Positions 8,996 through 16,971 of a stretch of 64,000 bases of DNA are shown here, one piece after another. Where the stretch lies: NCBI RefSeq assembly GCF_017792385.1, contig NZ_CP051230.1:3534001-3598000 (forward strand), given 5' to 3'. Every line of letters starts with the position of its first letter. The stretch's first letter is position 1. The notes under the pieces were generated by a model that did not search any database, was not told the DNA's origin, and was given only the letters and a program-made list of their open reading frames with translations. Origin of the DNA: Hyphomonas sp. Its GTDB lineage: Bacteria; Pseudomonadota; Alphaproteobacteria; Caulobacterales; Hyphomonadaceae. Made by a program: the position numbers and the translations under genes.

Positions 8996-11900
8996 CTGCT
9001 CCCTCCCCGTCTTCCGTGTCGCCAGCCCATTCGGCCCGCCGGGCCAGGAGATTGTACCCATTGTCGTATTTGACGAATTTCACACGCGGCGCCGACAGGA
9101 AGCGGGCCGAGGGATCACGATAGGCCTCGACCAGGCGTAACAGGCCGCTCTCGGCAAGATCGGCCATCTCGGCAGGCTCGACCGGCAGATTGTGCTTGCC
9201 GCCGAGGCTGAACGCGTCAGGCTTTGCCTTGAAGGCCACATAGTGGAGTTGGTCCACCCGCGCCGCAGGCACGCCGTCATAGCCGCCTTTCTGCGCGATC
9301 AGCGCCTGCAAGGGCATTTGCTGGCTGAGGCCTGTAGCGACTTCCTTGTCCTTTGGGGGATTGCCGGTCTTGAAGTCCACGATGACAAGATCGCCCGTCG
9401 CGGTGCGCTCGATCCGGTCTGCCGTGGCAGACAGGGTGAAGGGGTGGCCTGCGATGGAGTATTCGATCTTGCCCCGGACTTCCTGTTTCAACCGGCCGCC
9501 GGACGTGTCTCGCAGACTGCGCCAGTTGAGGTACCAGTCCACGGTTCGGGCCCAGACCGCCTCGCGCGCTGCCCAGGCGTCGGCAGGCTCGCCAACGCGG
9601 CGCAATTCCTGCGCCAGCAATTCCATCAGGCGTTCGGCAGTCTTTGCGCCGCCATCCTCTTCAAACAATTCGAGCGCCTTGTGAATTGCGGTGCCCCGAG
9701 GTGCCGGGCCAAGTTCGTCGCCGAGCGCATCAAGTGTCGACAGGCCCAGCACCTGCTCCGCCCAGAGCGCGTAGGGATCGCGTTGCAGCAGATCCACCCG
9801 TGTCGCCGACAGGCGCGATGGCCAGCCCTCCGGTCTCGCCGATGGGGTCGGCTCGGCACTGAAGCCGGCCGGAGCGCCGTTCATGTTACTGATCTTCAAG
9901 GCCTCGGCCAGGGCGAGCGGATCAACGACGTCCGGCGCAAAGTGTTTGGCAGCGTCGCCTTCGAGTGCACCTTCCGCCAATGTCTTCAGACGCCAGACCC
10001 AACGTGATGCCACAGCCGGGGCATCATTGCGCCGGGCAGAATAGACTAGCGTGACATCCGGGGCGCAGGCCAGCTGTGCAAAGTCGTGGGCAGCCAGCCC
10101 CATGCGTTCTTCAGGGTCCCCCAGACCAAGCCGTGCCCGGAAATGACGGGGCAAGAAGGCGTCCGGCGCCGGACGTTTTGGCCAGACATCCTCGTTCAAT
10201 CCCGCCAGAATGACGCGGTCCGCCGTCTGCAGACGCGCTTCGAGCGGCCCCCAGATCGAAAGCGATGGATGTTCCGCTTCCCCGAAGCTGACGGTCATCT
10301 GCGCCGCCTGAGCGTTGACCAGATCGGCCAAGGCGGCAGGCCGCATCGGGCCAAGAGACTGCGAAACCTCCCGGATGAACTCCAGCAGGCGACTGGTGGC
10401 TGCGCCATCCTCTCCGGCCCAGGGCATCGGAGTTTCGCTGACCGCTTCTGCCAGCGCGGCGATGCGCTCGATCGCGTCGGCTCCCGGCACAGCCTCTTGA
10501 CCGCTGAGATCGGCGTCCGCCGCTTCGAACTGCCGGATAAGCCCCTCGACCAAGTCGATGGCCGCTGTCTGATCTTCCGGCGTGAACTGAGGATAAGGCT
10601 CGATCGTATGGCGAGTTCGGATGCTCTCGACCAATTCCGTCAGGGATGTCCAGCGGCGCGGCCCTCGCAGAAAGTGGATTTCGAGATCCGCCAGACCTTC
10701 AAGGGGGGCGGCCAGTTCATGTGTCAGAACCGACGCAATCAAGATTGGATCACCGGGGTCGACCGCCCATTTGGCGCACAGTCCTACAAAGCTGCCAGCT
10801 GCCGTCCGCCCGACAGGAATCCCGGCAGAGGGTGGCACACTGACGTTCCATCGCCGCAATTGCGACGACACCCGCCGCGCCAGACCGGCATCCGGCGTGA
10901 CAAGGGCAGCCGATCGCCCCTCCGTTTCAAGCGTTTGGCGCATGAGCAGCGCAATCATGCTGGCCTCTGTGGCCTCATCAGCCGCCTCGAGGAGGGTCAG
11001 CCCCTCCAAAGCCTGAGCGGCAAACGTTTTCACATCAGCACCCGCGCCAGCGGCAAGCTGGTCCAGCGTGTCGCGCCAATCGGCCGTCGCGTCTGCCGGT
11101 GCGAGAGCCTCCAGAATCATGCGCCGGCGCGCTGTCCGCGCGGGGCCGGTCGTGATGCCGGGCCATTCGACAACCTGGTCCGGCGTGATCCCCAACGCCT
11201 CCAGTGTGTGGAAAAGCGCGTTCTGCGGGTGTCCAACCTCGGAACGTATGGCGAGTTGCTGGTCCTCCGGGACGGCACGGTCCAGACCTGGCAGGACGAT
11301 CAACCCCTTTGGCAATTGACGGGCCGCCTTCATCAATTCCCGTCCGGCCGGGGTTGCCCCCGTCGAGCCGGCGATGATCACCGGCGCGTCCGGCGGATTG
11401 GCAAGCCATGCAGAAGCCGTGGCCTGTGCCGCCTGGAAGCGGCGCTGCAACGGATCCGTCACGCCTTGTTCTTCCAACCATTTCGGCCAGGCCTCGGTAA
11501 CGATTTCGAGGAATTTGGCGGAGTTCGACCAATGCTCTGCCAGATCAGCATCCCGCGCAAGATCGGGCAGACCGGACCAGTCCGCATCCGGACTGAGATG
11601 CGCCTGATCCAGAAGCCGGGCCAACTCGTTTGCAGCCGCCAGTGCGGAAGAAGGAGGGATCTCCATGCCGGAGGTCTGCCGGTAATAGGCCTGCACCAGA
11701 GATGCCAGCGTCCCGAGCCGGCGCGCCGGCGACAGGGCGGGCGGCAGGTCGGTCATTGAAAATTCGGCGACGGGCGGAGCTTCGTCGCTCTCCAGATCGC
11801 CCATGGCACGGATGTCGGGCGACAGGATGGGGGTTTCCCCGGCCGCCAGATACAGGGCCGCCGACAGCTCCCGGGCAGACCGCCGGTTGGGCACATAGAT

Positions 11901-12047
11901 GACGGCGTCGGCCAATGCGTCCGGATGCTGAGGCAGGCCGACCGCGCGCGACAATTCCTCGGCCAGGCATTTCAGGAAATTCTCGCCCGGTGGGATGGTC
12001 CAGACCTTCGGCGATTGGGGACCGAACAGGGGCAGGTCAGGCACCAT
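8988..12047 (-). CDS. addB: AddB, inactivated-helicase and nuclease subunit of AddAB
   Basis: The partner of AddA, about 1019 residues. The N-terminal part has a degenerate helicase fold (VIYVPNRRSARELS, VIIAGSTGATPAGREL), and the C-terminus holds a RecB-type nuclease with ATADRIERT and LVIVDFKTGNPPKDKEV. Unlike firmicute AddB, alphaproteobacterial AddB often lacks the iron-sulfur cysteines, and no obvious four-cysteine set was noticed. The start at the ATG at 12047 (MVPDLPLFGPQ) overlaps the end of the nucleotidyltransferase gene by 11 bases; the open frame runs 72 codons further but those residues do not look like AddB. Confidence 0.93.
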   Translation of the reverse strand: MVPDLPLFGPQSPKVWTIPPGENFLKCLAEELSRAVGLPQHPDALADAVIYVPNRRSARELSAALYLAAGETPILSPDIRAMGDLESDEAPPVAEFSMTDLPPALSPARRLGTLASLVQAYYRQTSGMEIPPSSALAAANELARLLDQAHLSPDADWSGLPDLARDADLAEHWSNSAKFLEIVTEAWPKWLEEQGVTDPLQRRFQAAQATASAWLANPPDAPVIIAGSTGATPAGRELMKAARQLPKGLIVLPGLDRAVPEDQQLAIRSEVGHPQNALFHTLEALGITPDQVVEWPGITTGPARTARRRMILEALAPADATADWRDTLDQLAAGAGADVKTFAAQALEGLTLLEAADEATEASMIALLMRQTLETEGRSAALVTPDAGLARRVSSQLRRWNVSVPPSAGIPVGRTAAGSFVGLCAKWAVDPGDPILIASVLTHELAAPLEGLADLEIHFLRGPRRWTSLTELVESIRTRHTIEPYPQFTPEDQTAAIDLVEGLIRQFEAADADLSGQEAVPGADAIERIAALAEAVSETPMPWAGEDGAATSRLLEFIREVSQSLGPMRPAALADLVNAQAAQMTVSFGEAEHPSLSIWGPLEARLQTADRVILAGLNEDVWPKRPAPDAFLPRHFRARLGLGDPEERMGLAAHDFAQLACAPDVTLVYSARRNDAPAVASRWVWRLKTLAEGALEGDAAKHFAPDVVDPLALAEALKISNMNGAPAGFSAEPTPSARPEGWPSRLSATRVDLLQRDPYALWAEQVLGLSTLDALGDELGPAPRGTAIHKALELFEEDGGAKTAERLMELLAQELRRVGEPADAWAAREAVWARTVDWYLNWRSLRDTSGGRLKQEVRGKIEYSIAGHPFTLSATADRIERTATGDLVIVDFKTGNPPKDKEVATGLSQQMPLQALIAQKGGYDGVPAARVDQLHYVAFKAKPDAFSLGGKHNLPVEPAEMADLAESGLLRLVEAYRDPSARFLSAPRVKFVKYDNGYNLLARRAEWAGDTEDGEGADG

Positions 12048-12768
12048 GGCAGCGCAACCACATTTCGGCATCATCCAGCGCGCCGGGATCCCCCACATGC
12101 AGCCAGAAATCATCAAGCGGCAGACCATGCAGGCGTCCTGCCTCGACCATCGGCCCCCAGATCCGCCAGGCGACGGAGAAACGTTCCACGGGAAGTCCGG
12201 CGAAAGCCTGTGGTTGCAGGATGCGCACCCCTGCATAAGCCCAGGGCGCGGCCGGATTGTCACCGCGCCGGGTCAGACGGCCATCGTCGGCCCGAAGGAA
12301 ATCGCCAGCCCCGCCATACCCCAGACTACGCTGAGTATCTGCCAGAAGGAGAAGTTCATCCATGCGCTGCGGATCAAATGCATCCGCAAGTGCCAGGAAG
12401 GGAGCAGAATCCCCCCGGCCCCAGAACGCGTCGGTATTGACGACAAAGACCGGATCGTCGCCGAGCAGCGGCGCCGCCTTGGCAAGGGCTCCGCCCGTTT
12501 CGAGCACTTCCCCCCGCTCGTCGGACACGATGACCTCCGCCCCCTGAACACCGGCCATGTGAGCCTCGACCTGATCAGCCAGCCAGTGCACGTTCACCAC
12601 AATCCGTTTCACGCCAGCCTCGATCAGGGGATCGATCATCCGGTCCATCAGGCGCTTGCCGCCGACCTCGATCAGCGGTTTCGGACACGTCTCCGTGAGT
12701 GGCCGCATGCGCGTGCCGAGTCCCGCCGCAAGCACCATCGCCGTATGCGGAATATCATGCGCCATCAA
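12037..12768 (-). CDS. murU: MurU-like nucleotidyltransferase (N-acetylmuramate 1-phosphate uridylyltransferase)
   Basis: A 243-residue sugar-phosphate nucleotidyltransferase: signature MVLAAGLGTRMRPLT near residue 12, CPKPLIEVGGKRLMDRMID, and FVVNTDAFW for the metal-binding Asp. In Pseudomonas MurU makes UDP-MurNAc from MurNAc-1-P, the step after AmgK in a recycling route that bypasses fosfomycin-sensitive MurA. The gene directly upstream is the AmgK-type kinase and overlaps it by four bases (ATGA), which strongly supports this role over a generic mannose- or glucose-1-P transferase. Confidence 0.85.
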   Translation of the reverse strand: MMAHDIPHTAMVLAAGLGTRMRPLTETCPKPLIEVGGKRLMDRMIDPLIEAGVKRIVVNVHWLADQVEAHMAGVQGAEVIVSDERGEVLETGGALAKAAPLLGDDPVFVVNTDAFWGRGDSAPFLALADAFDPQRMDELLLLADTQRSLGYGGAGDFLRADDGRLTRRGDNPAAPWAYAGVRILQPQAFAGLPVERFSVAWRIWGPMVEAGRLHGLPLDDFWLHVGDPGALDDAEMWLRCHGA

Positions 12769-13856
12769 CTATCCTCAAACACAAATGGTGTGGTTTCCCG
12801 CACGAAAGCCGCCATCGGCGCCAGTGCCGGATGCGACAGATTGCGCGCCAGGAGTTTCAACTGACGCGGCTGGAACAGGCCATAGCGCGCCTTGCCGTCA
12901 CGATGCTGAAGCCGTGAGAAGACGCCGGCAATACGCAGGGCATTCAGGGCGCCAATGACCGCCAGACGTTCTTCGAAGGCATCACGCTCTTTCCCGGTTT
13001 CGTCGAGATAGTGCCGTATCGCGGCCTCCGAGGCCGCCGGGGACACTTCACGGCGTGCATCCTGGGTCAACATGGCCATATCCCATGCGTCCCAGCCGCG
13101 CACGGCATCCTGGAAATCCAGCAGCGCAATCCGGTTGTCTCCCAGCCAGAGCAGGTTCTCGGCATGATAGTCCCTGAGCGTGAAGTCGCGCGGAAAGGAC
13201 ATGGCCTGTTCGATCAGGGCGTCACGCTCGGCCTCCCACCGGGAACGCCGCGCGCCGGAAAGTGCGGCCCCACCAGCCTCTACGGGCAGCCAGTCGGCAT
13301 AGAGATCTGCATTCGTGGCCAGGGCGAGCCGATCGAATTCGAGGATCGGCCAGGTTTCGCCTGCATGCGTGATGCTGTCCGGGGCCGGCGCCTTGTGCAG
13401 GCGGGCCAGCATGCCGGCCGCCAGCGTGTAGGCAGGCACCTCGATGCCCGGTGTCCGTTCGATCGCGCGCGCCAGTTCCCGTCCATCGCCGAAATCCTCG
13501 ATCAGGGCGAGCCCCTGGGCGGTATCGTGCGCATGGATTTCGGGCGCTTCGAAGCCAAGGGCGCGCAGATGATTGGCGATCAGCACGAAGGCATCGACCC
13601 GCGAGGCCGCAAGCCGTGTCTGCGCGTTCCACCCCATGGCGTTCCGGGTCGCGTCATCCGCGTCGGGCGGACACGGGTCCGCTTCGATCCGCGGCGCATC
13701 CATGAGGAGGGCGGTCTCTCCGCCAGGCCGGGTCAGCCGGATATAGCGCCGTGTCGACGCGTCCTGACCGAGCGACTGGCGCGCAGCATCAGCCCAGCCA
13801 TGGCGGGCCAGAAAGGCAGAAATGACCGGTTCGCGAAGATCAGAATCGGAATGCAT
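12765..13856 (-). CDS. amgK: AmgK-like anomeric sugar kinase (N-acetylmuramate/N-acetylglucosamine kinase)
   Basis: An aminoglycoside-phosphotransferase-fold kinase of about 363 residues. The catalytic loop is FTLRDYHAENLLWLGDN and the metal-binding motif LLDFQDAVRGWDAWDMA. AmgK phosphorylates MurNAc at C1 during cell-wall recycling, feeding MurU, which is the next gene. The start at the ATG at 13856 overlaps tsaE by 17 bases; a start at 13883 is possible. Neither has a clear Shine-Dalgarno sequence, which suggests coupling to tsaE. Alphaproteobacterial annotations often call it just phosphotransferase. Confidence 0.85.
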   Translation of the reverse strand: MHSDSDLREPVISAFLARHGWADAARQSLGQDASTRRYIRLTRPGGETALLMDAPRIEADPCPPDADDATRNAMGWNAQTRLAASRVDAFVLIANHLRALGFEAPEIHAHDTAQGLALIEDFGDGRELARAIERTPGIEVPAYTLAAGMLARLHKAPAPDSITHAGETWPILEFDRLALATNADLYADWLPVEAGGAALSGARRSRWEAERDALIEQAMSFPRDFTLRDYHAENLLWLGDNRIALLDFQDAVRGWDAWDMAMLTQDARREVSPAASEAAIRHYLDETGKERDAFEERLAVIGALNALRIAGVFSRLQHRDGKARYGLFQPRQLKLLARNLSHPALAPMAAFVRETTPFVFEDS

Positions 13857-14295
13857 CGATACGTGTTTGCCAGTCTTCGCCATGAGGTTCCAGCGTTACG
13901 GTCCGGTGGTCTCCCTCGAACCCGAACAGCAGGTCGAGCCGCCATGCGGGAAGATGCGGGCCGGCCTTGTCCGGCCATTCCACCAGCGCCACACCGTCCG
14001 CCGTTTCCTGCCAGCCGATTTCCTCCATCTCGTCGGGCGATTCCAGCCGGTAGAGGTCAAAATGCCAGATCGGAAAGCCCGGCCCCTCATAGGCCTGCAC
14101 CAGCGTGTAGGTCGGGCTGGGCACCTCCCCGATATCCGGCAGCAGCGCCTGAATGAGCCCTCGCGCGAACGTGGTCTTGCCGACCCCCAGGCCGCCATGC
14201 AGTGCCAGCACATCGCCGGGCGCCAGCAGGGCCGCAATGGCTGCGCCAAAGGCCAGTGTGCGGGTTTCATCATCGAGTCGGTAAAGGGAGGTCAT
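13840..14295 (-). CDS. tsaE: TsaE, ATPase of the tRNA t6A37 modification complex
   Basis: A small P-loop protein of about 151 residues that acts with TsaB, TsaD and TsaC to place threonylcarbamoyladenosine at position 37 of ANN-decoding tRNAs. Walker A is LHGGLGVGKTTFARGL, followed by VPSPTYTLVQAYEG and WHFDLYRLESPDEM, all typical of the family. The ATG at 14295 (MTSLYRLDDETR) gives the usual length; the frame upstream to 14541 is not family-like. It is the first gene of the tsaE-amgK-murU-addB-addA run. Confidence 0.93.
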   Translation of the reverse strand: MTSLYRLDDETRTLAFGAAIAALLAPGDVLALHGGLGVGKTTFARGLIQALLPDIGEVPSPTYTLVQAYEGPGFPIWHFDLYRLESPDEMEEIGWQETADGVALVEWPDKAGPHLPAWRLDLLFGFEGDHRTVTLEPHGEDWQTRIDAFRF

Positions 14296-14411
14296 TGGGT
14301 CAGGCTTAGTGGACACGGTGCAGTCACACCATCGTTTCCTGACGAAATTGCGGCAAAACGCGTGGTGACATGCCTTGCAGGAGCAGGCAGACTGCCGTAA
14401 ACAGCAAAAAA

Positions 14412-14436
14412 TGACGCTAGCGTCACGAATTGACGC
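14412..14436. promoter_or_regulatory. Three alternating TGACGC/GCGTCA arms, candidate operator
   Basis: TGACGCTAGCGTCA (14412-14425) is a perfect 14-base palindrome. Its right arm GCGTCA forms a second inverted repeat with TGACGC at 14431-14436 over a 5-base spacer. The block lies between a plausible -35/-10 (TTGCAG 14375-14380, TAAACA 14398-14403) and the ferredoxin reductase gene. The regulator is unknown. Confidence 0.45.
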
Positions 14437-14461
14437 AGGGCGAGGACAGGGACCCGGACTC

Positions 14462-15709
14462 TTGGATCTTTCAGACGCACAGAAGATCGTCGTGATCGGC
14501 GGCGGACAGGCCGCAGCCCAGGCCATCCAGTCGCTGCGCATGGGTGGCTATGCGGGCGAACTGACCCTTGTGGGCGAAGAAGCCGCCCTGCCCTATCAGC
14601 GCCCGCCGCTGTCCAAGGCGTACATGAAGGGCGAGTTCGCCGAGGAGCGGCTCTATTTCAAGCCCGCTGCCTGGTATGAGGACAACAAGGTGGATTTGGT
14701 CCTGTCTACCCGGGCCACGAGTATCGACCGGACCCGGCGGATCGTCGAGATCGAGCATGGCGGTCATCTGGACTATGATGCCCTGATCCTGGCGACCGGG
14801 TCGCGTCCGCGGGACCTGCCGACCGAGGGCGCGGACCTGGATCATGTCTATGCCCTGCGCAGCCTTGCCGATGTCGAGCGCATCCGGCCCCAAATGGTGG
14901 CCGATCGCTCCATTGTGATTGTCGGTGCCGGATATATCGGGCTGGAAGCTGCGGCAGTGGCCCAGCAGATGGGATTGAAGGCAACGGTGCTCGAAATGGC
15001 TCCGCGCGTGCTCGCCCGCGTGACCAGCCCGCTGATGAGCGACTTCTACGAAACGGAGCATCGCCGCCAGGGGGTCGATATCCGCACCGAAACCAGCCTG
15101 TCGCGCCTGGAAGGCGAAAACGGCGCCGTGACCGGTGCCATTCTCAGCGACGGCACACGCATCGATGCGGACATTGTTCTGGTCGGCATCGGCATCCTGC
15201 CGAATGAGGATCTGGCGCGGGACGCGGGCATTGCCTGCAAGAATGGTATTCTGGTCGACCGTGACGCCCGCACGTCCGATCCGCGCATCTTCGCAGCCGG
15301 GGACTGTGCCAGCCGCCCGCTCGTGCATTTCGGCCGGTCGGGCCGGCTGGAAAGTGTCCACAACGCCATCGAACAGGGCAAGCTGGCCGCAGCGGCCATC
15401 CTCGGCAAGCCACGACCGGTGGAGGATTGCCCGTGGTTCTGGTCTGACCAGTACGACCTGAAATTGCAGATTGCCGGGCTGAGCGAAGGCCATGACGAGA
15501 TCGTGGTTCGCGGATCGCCTGACGACCGGAAATTCGCAGCCTTCTATCTCAAGAACGGCACGCTCATCGCGGTGGACGCGATCAACAGCCCGCCCGAATT
15601 CCTGGCCTCCAAGAAGCTGATCATGGCGGGAGCGAAGCTCTCGGCCGACATTCTTGCAGACACGTCAACACCCATGAAAGAGATTGCCGCTAACGCAGTG
15701 GCAGCGTGA
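14462..15709 (+). CDS. FAD/NAD-dependent ferredoxin reductase (rubredoxin/putidaredoxin reductase type)
   Basis: A class I oxidoreductase of about 415 residues that moves electrons from NAD(P)H through FAD to a 2Fe-2S ferredoxin. Visible motifs are the FAD site KIVVIGGGQAAAQAIQSL, the active-site region LPYQRPPLSKAYM, the NAD site IVIVGAGYIGLEAAAVA and the second FAD motif IFAAGDCASRP. It is followed after 17 bases by a ferredoxin gene, its likely partner, as in P450 or hydroxylase electron chains; no P450 gene is nearby. The start is uncertain: the TTG at 14462 gives a family-typical N-terminus, while the ATG at 14411 would put a palindrome inside the gene. Confidence 0.88.
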   Translation: MDLSDAQKIVVIGGGQAAAQAIQSLRMGGYAGELTLVGEEAALPYQRPPLSKAYMKGEFAEERLYFKPAAWYEDNKVDLVLSTRATSIDRTRRIVEIEHGGHLDYDALILATGSRPRDLPTEGADLDHVYALRSLADVERIRPQMVADRSIVIVGAGYIGLEAAAVAQQMGLKATVLEMAPRVLARVTSPLMSDFYETEHRRQGVDIRTETSLSRLEGENGAVTGAILSDGTRIDADIVLVGIGILPNEDLARDAGIACKNGILVDRDARTSDPRIFAAGDCASRPLVHFGRSGRLESVHNAIEQGKLAAAAILGKPRPVEDCPWFWSDQYDLKLQIAGLSEGHDEIVVRGSPDDRKFAAFYLKNGTLIAVDAINSPPEFLASKKLIMAGAKLSADILADTSTPMKEIAANAVAA

Positions 15710-15726
15710 AGGAGAGAAACCCGCAA

Positions 15727-16047
15727 ATGGCGAAAATTACCTATATCGACCACGAAGGCACGGAACGTGTCGTTGAGGCCCAGAATGGCGAAACCGTGAT
15801 GGAAGCGGCGATCAAGAATTCCATTCCCGGAATTGATGCCGATTGCGGCGGCGCCTGCGCCTGTGCCACGTGCCATGTCTATGTGGACGCGGCCTTCATG
15901 GACAAGGTCGGCGAGCAGGAAGAGATGGAGAAATCCATGCTCGACTTCGCTGAAAACGTTCAGGACAATTCCCGCCTGTCCTGCCAGATCACCGTTTCGG
16001 ATGAGCTGGACGGGCTGAAGGTCACCACGCCGGAGAGCCAGCACTAG
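15727..16047 (+). CDS. 2Fe-2S ferredoxin, adrenodoxin type
   Basis: A 106-residue electron carrier with the cysteine pattern of vertebrate-type ferredoxins: CGGACACATCH (three ligands) around residues 39-48 and the fourth in RLSCQITV near residue 86. It starts at an ATG 11 bases behind AAGGAGAG. The reductase gene directly upstream is the likely electron donor. It could serve a cytochrome P450, a heme or sterol hydroxylase, or iron-sulfur assembly; no isc genes adjoin it, which favours a reductase-coupled redox role. Confidence 0.92.
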   Translation: MAKITYIDHEGTERVVEAQNGETVMEAAIKNSIPGIDADCGGACACATCHVYVDAAFMDKVGEQEEMEKSMLDFAENVQDNSRLSCQITVSDELDGLKVTTPESQH

Positions 16048-16068
16048 GCTGACCCAATGAGATCATCC

Positions 16069-16099
16069 AGCGCCCCGGTCTCTGGCCGGGGCGCTTTTT
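16069..16099 (+). terminator. Intrinsic terminator after the ferredoxin gene
   Basis: AGCGCCCCGG (16069-16078) pairs with CCGGGGCGCT (16086-16095) over a 7-base loop and is followed by a T-run to 16099. It ends the reductase-ferredoxin unit. Confidence 0.85.
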
Positions 16100-16106
16100 A
16101 TTGTCG

Positions 16107-16123
16107 CGTGACCTCGCGTCACG
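16107..16123. repeat. Inverted repeat CGTGAC-N5-GTCACG upstream of the thioesterase gene
   Basis: The two 6-base arms at 16107-16112 and 16118-16123 are perfect complements around CTCGC. It sits about 60 bases before the thioesterase start, a position suited to an operator. Arm length and spacing equal those of GCGTCA-N5-TGACGC at 14420-14436, though the base order differs. Confidence 0.4.
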
Positions 16124-16181
16124 AGTTGGTTCCATTCCGGAACTGAGTATGTATGCGCAGAGTATCGCAAGGAGGTTGGCC

Positions 16182-16970
16182 ATGGATTTCGAAACGCTCA
16201 TTCAAGGCGGCAGACAGACGGGCGCGCACGCAATGGCGTTTCATGTCCCGGAAACCTGGATGCAGGGGCGCACCACTTATGGCGGCCTGACATCGGCCCT
16301 CTGCCTTAAGGCTGCCATGCCGACCTCCGGCGGACGCCCGATCCGCTCGGCGCAGATCGCGTTTGTCGGACCGGTGTCCGGCGATGTGGAGTGCACGGCC
16401 ACCCTGCTGCGCGAAGGCAAGAACACCGTGTTCACCAGCGTGCGCATGATGGGCGAAACGGGCGTCGCGGCGGAAGCCATTTTCGCGTTCGGAACCCATC
16501 GGGAGTCGCGGCTGAACTTCGCTCACCTGCCCGCACCGGCCGTGTCGGCACCAGAGGAAACCGTGTCGTTCTTCGGCGACTCGCCGCGACGGCCGGCATT
16601 CACGCGAAACTTCAACATGCGCCTCGTCCAGGGAAAACCGCCCATGTCCGGCGCGGCGGAGGCCGACATGTCGCTCTGGATGCGTCACAAGGATGGTTCG
16701 GTGGCGCCGGATGCCCTGTCCGTGCTGGCGCTGGCCGACGCGCCACCTCCTGCTGCAATGGCCATGCTGAGCGAGCCTGCCCGCATCAGTTCGATGACCT
16801 GGATGGCCGAGTTCCTCACAGATGACATCCGGACCGAGGATGGCTGGTTCCTCGCGCGGCACGTCGCGGAGGCCTCCAAGGATGGCTACAACAGCCAGGC
16901 CATGACTTTGTGGAACACGTCCGGCGACCCCGTAATGATCGGTCGCCAGACGATTGCCGTTTTTGCCTGA
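16182..16970 (+). CDS. Acyl-CoA thioesterase family protein (double hotdog, TesB-like)
   Basis: A protein of about 262 residues with a PF13622-like thioesterase arrangement: an N-terminal hotdog with QGRTTYGGLTSALCLKAA and IAFVGPVSGDVECTATLL, and a second hotdog half from about residue 130. These enzymes hydrolyse acyl-CoA thioesters; the chain specificity is not readable. The ATG at 16182 sits seven bases after GGAGG, so the longer frame from 16101 was not used. It converges with the TIR-like gene, the two stops being almost adjacent. Confidence 0.8.
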   Translation: MDFETLIQGGRQTGAHAMAFHVPETWMQGRTTYGGLTSALCLKAAMPTSGGRPIRSAQIAFVGPVSGDVECTATLLREGKNTVFTSVRMMGETGVAAEAIFAFGTHRESRLNFAHLPAPAVSAPEETVSFFGDSPRRPAFTRNFNMRLVQGKPPMSGAAEADMSLWMRHKDGSVAPDALSVLALADAPPPAAMAMLSEPARISSMTWMAEFLTDDIRTEDGWFLARHVAEASKDGYNSQAMTLWNTSGDPVMIGRQTIAVFA

Positions 16971-16971
16971 C

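Noticed and set aside
8996..9061. Upstream extension of addA
   Set aside because: Those codons lie inside addB; the ATG at 8995 has a strong GGGAGGGAG site and the family N-terminus.
12048..12263. N-terminal extension of addB by 72 residues
   Set aside because: It overlaps the murU-like gene in another frame, is Cys/Trp/Met-rich and does not resemble AddB.
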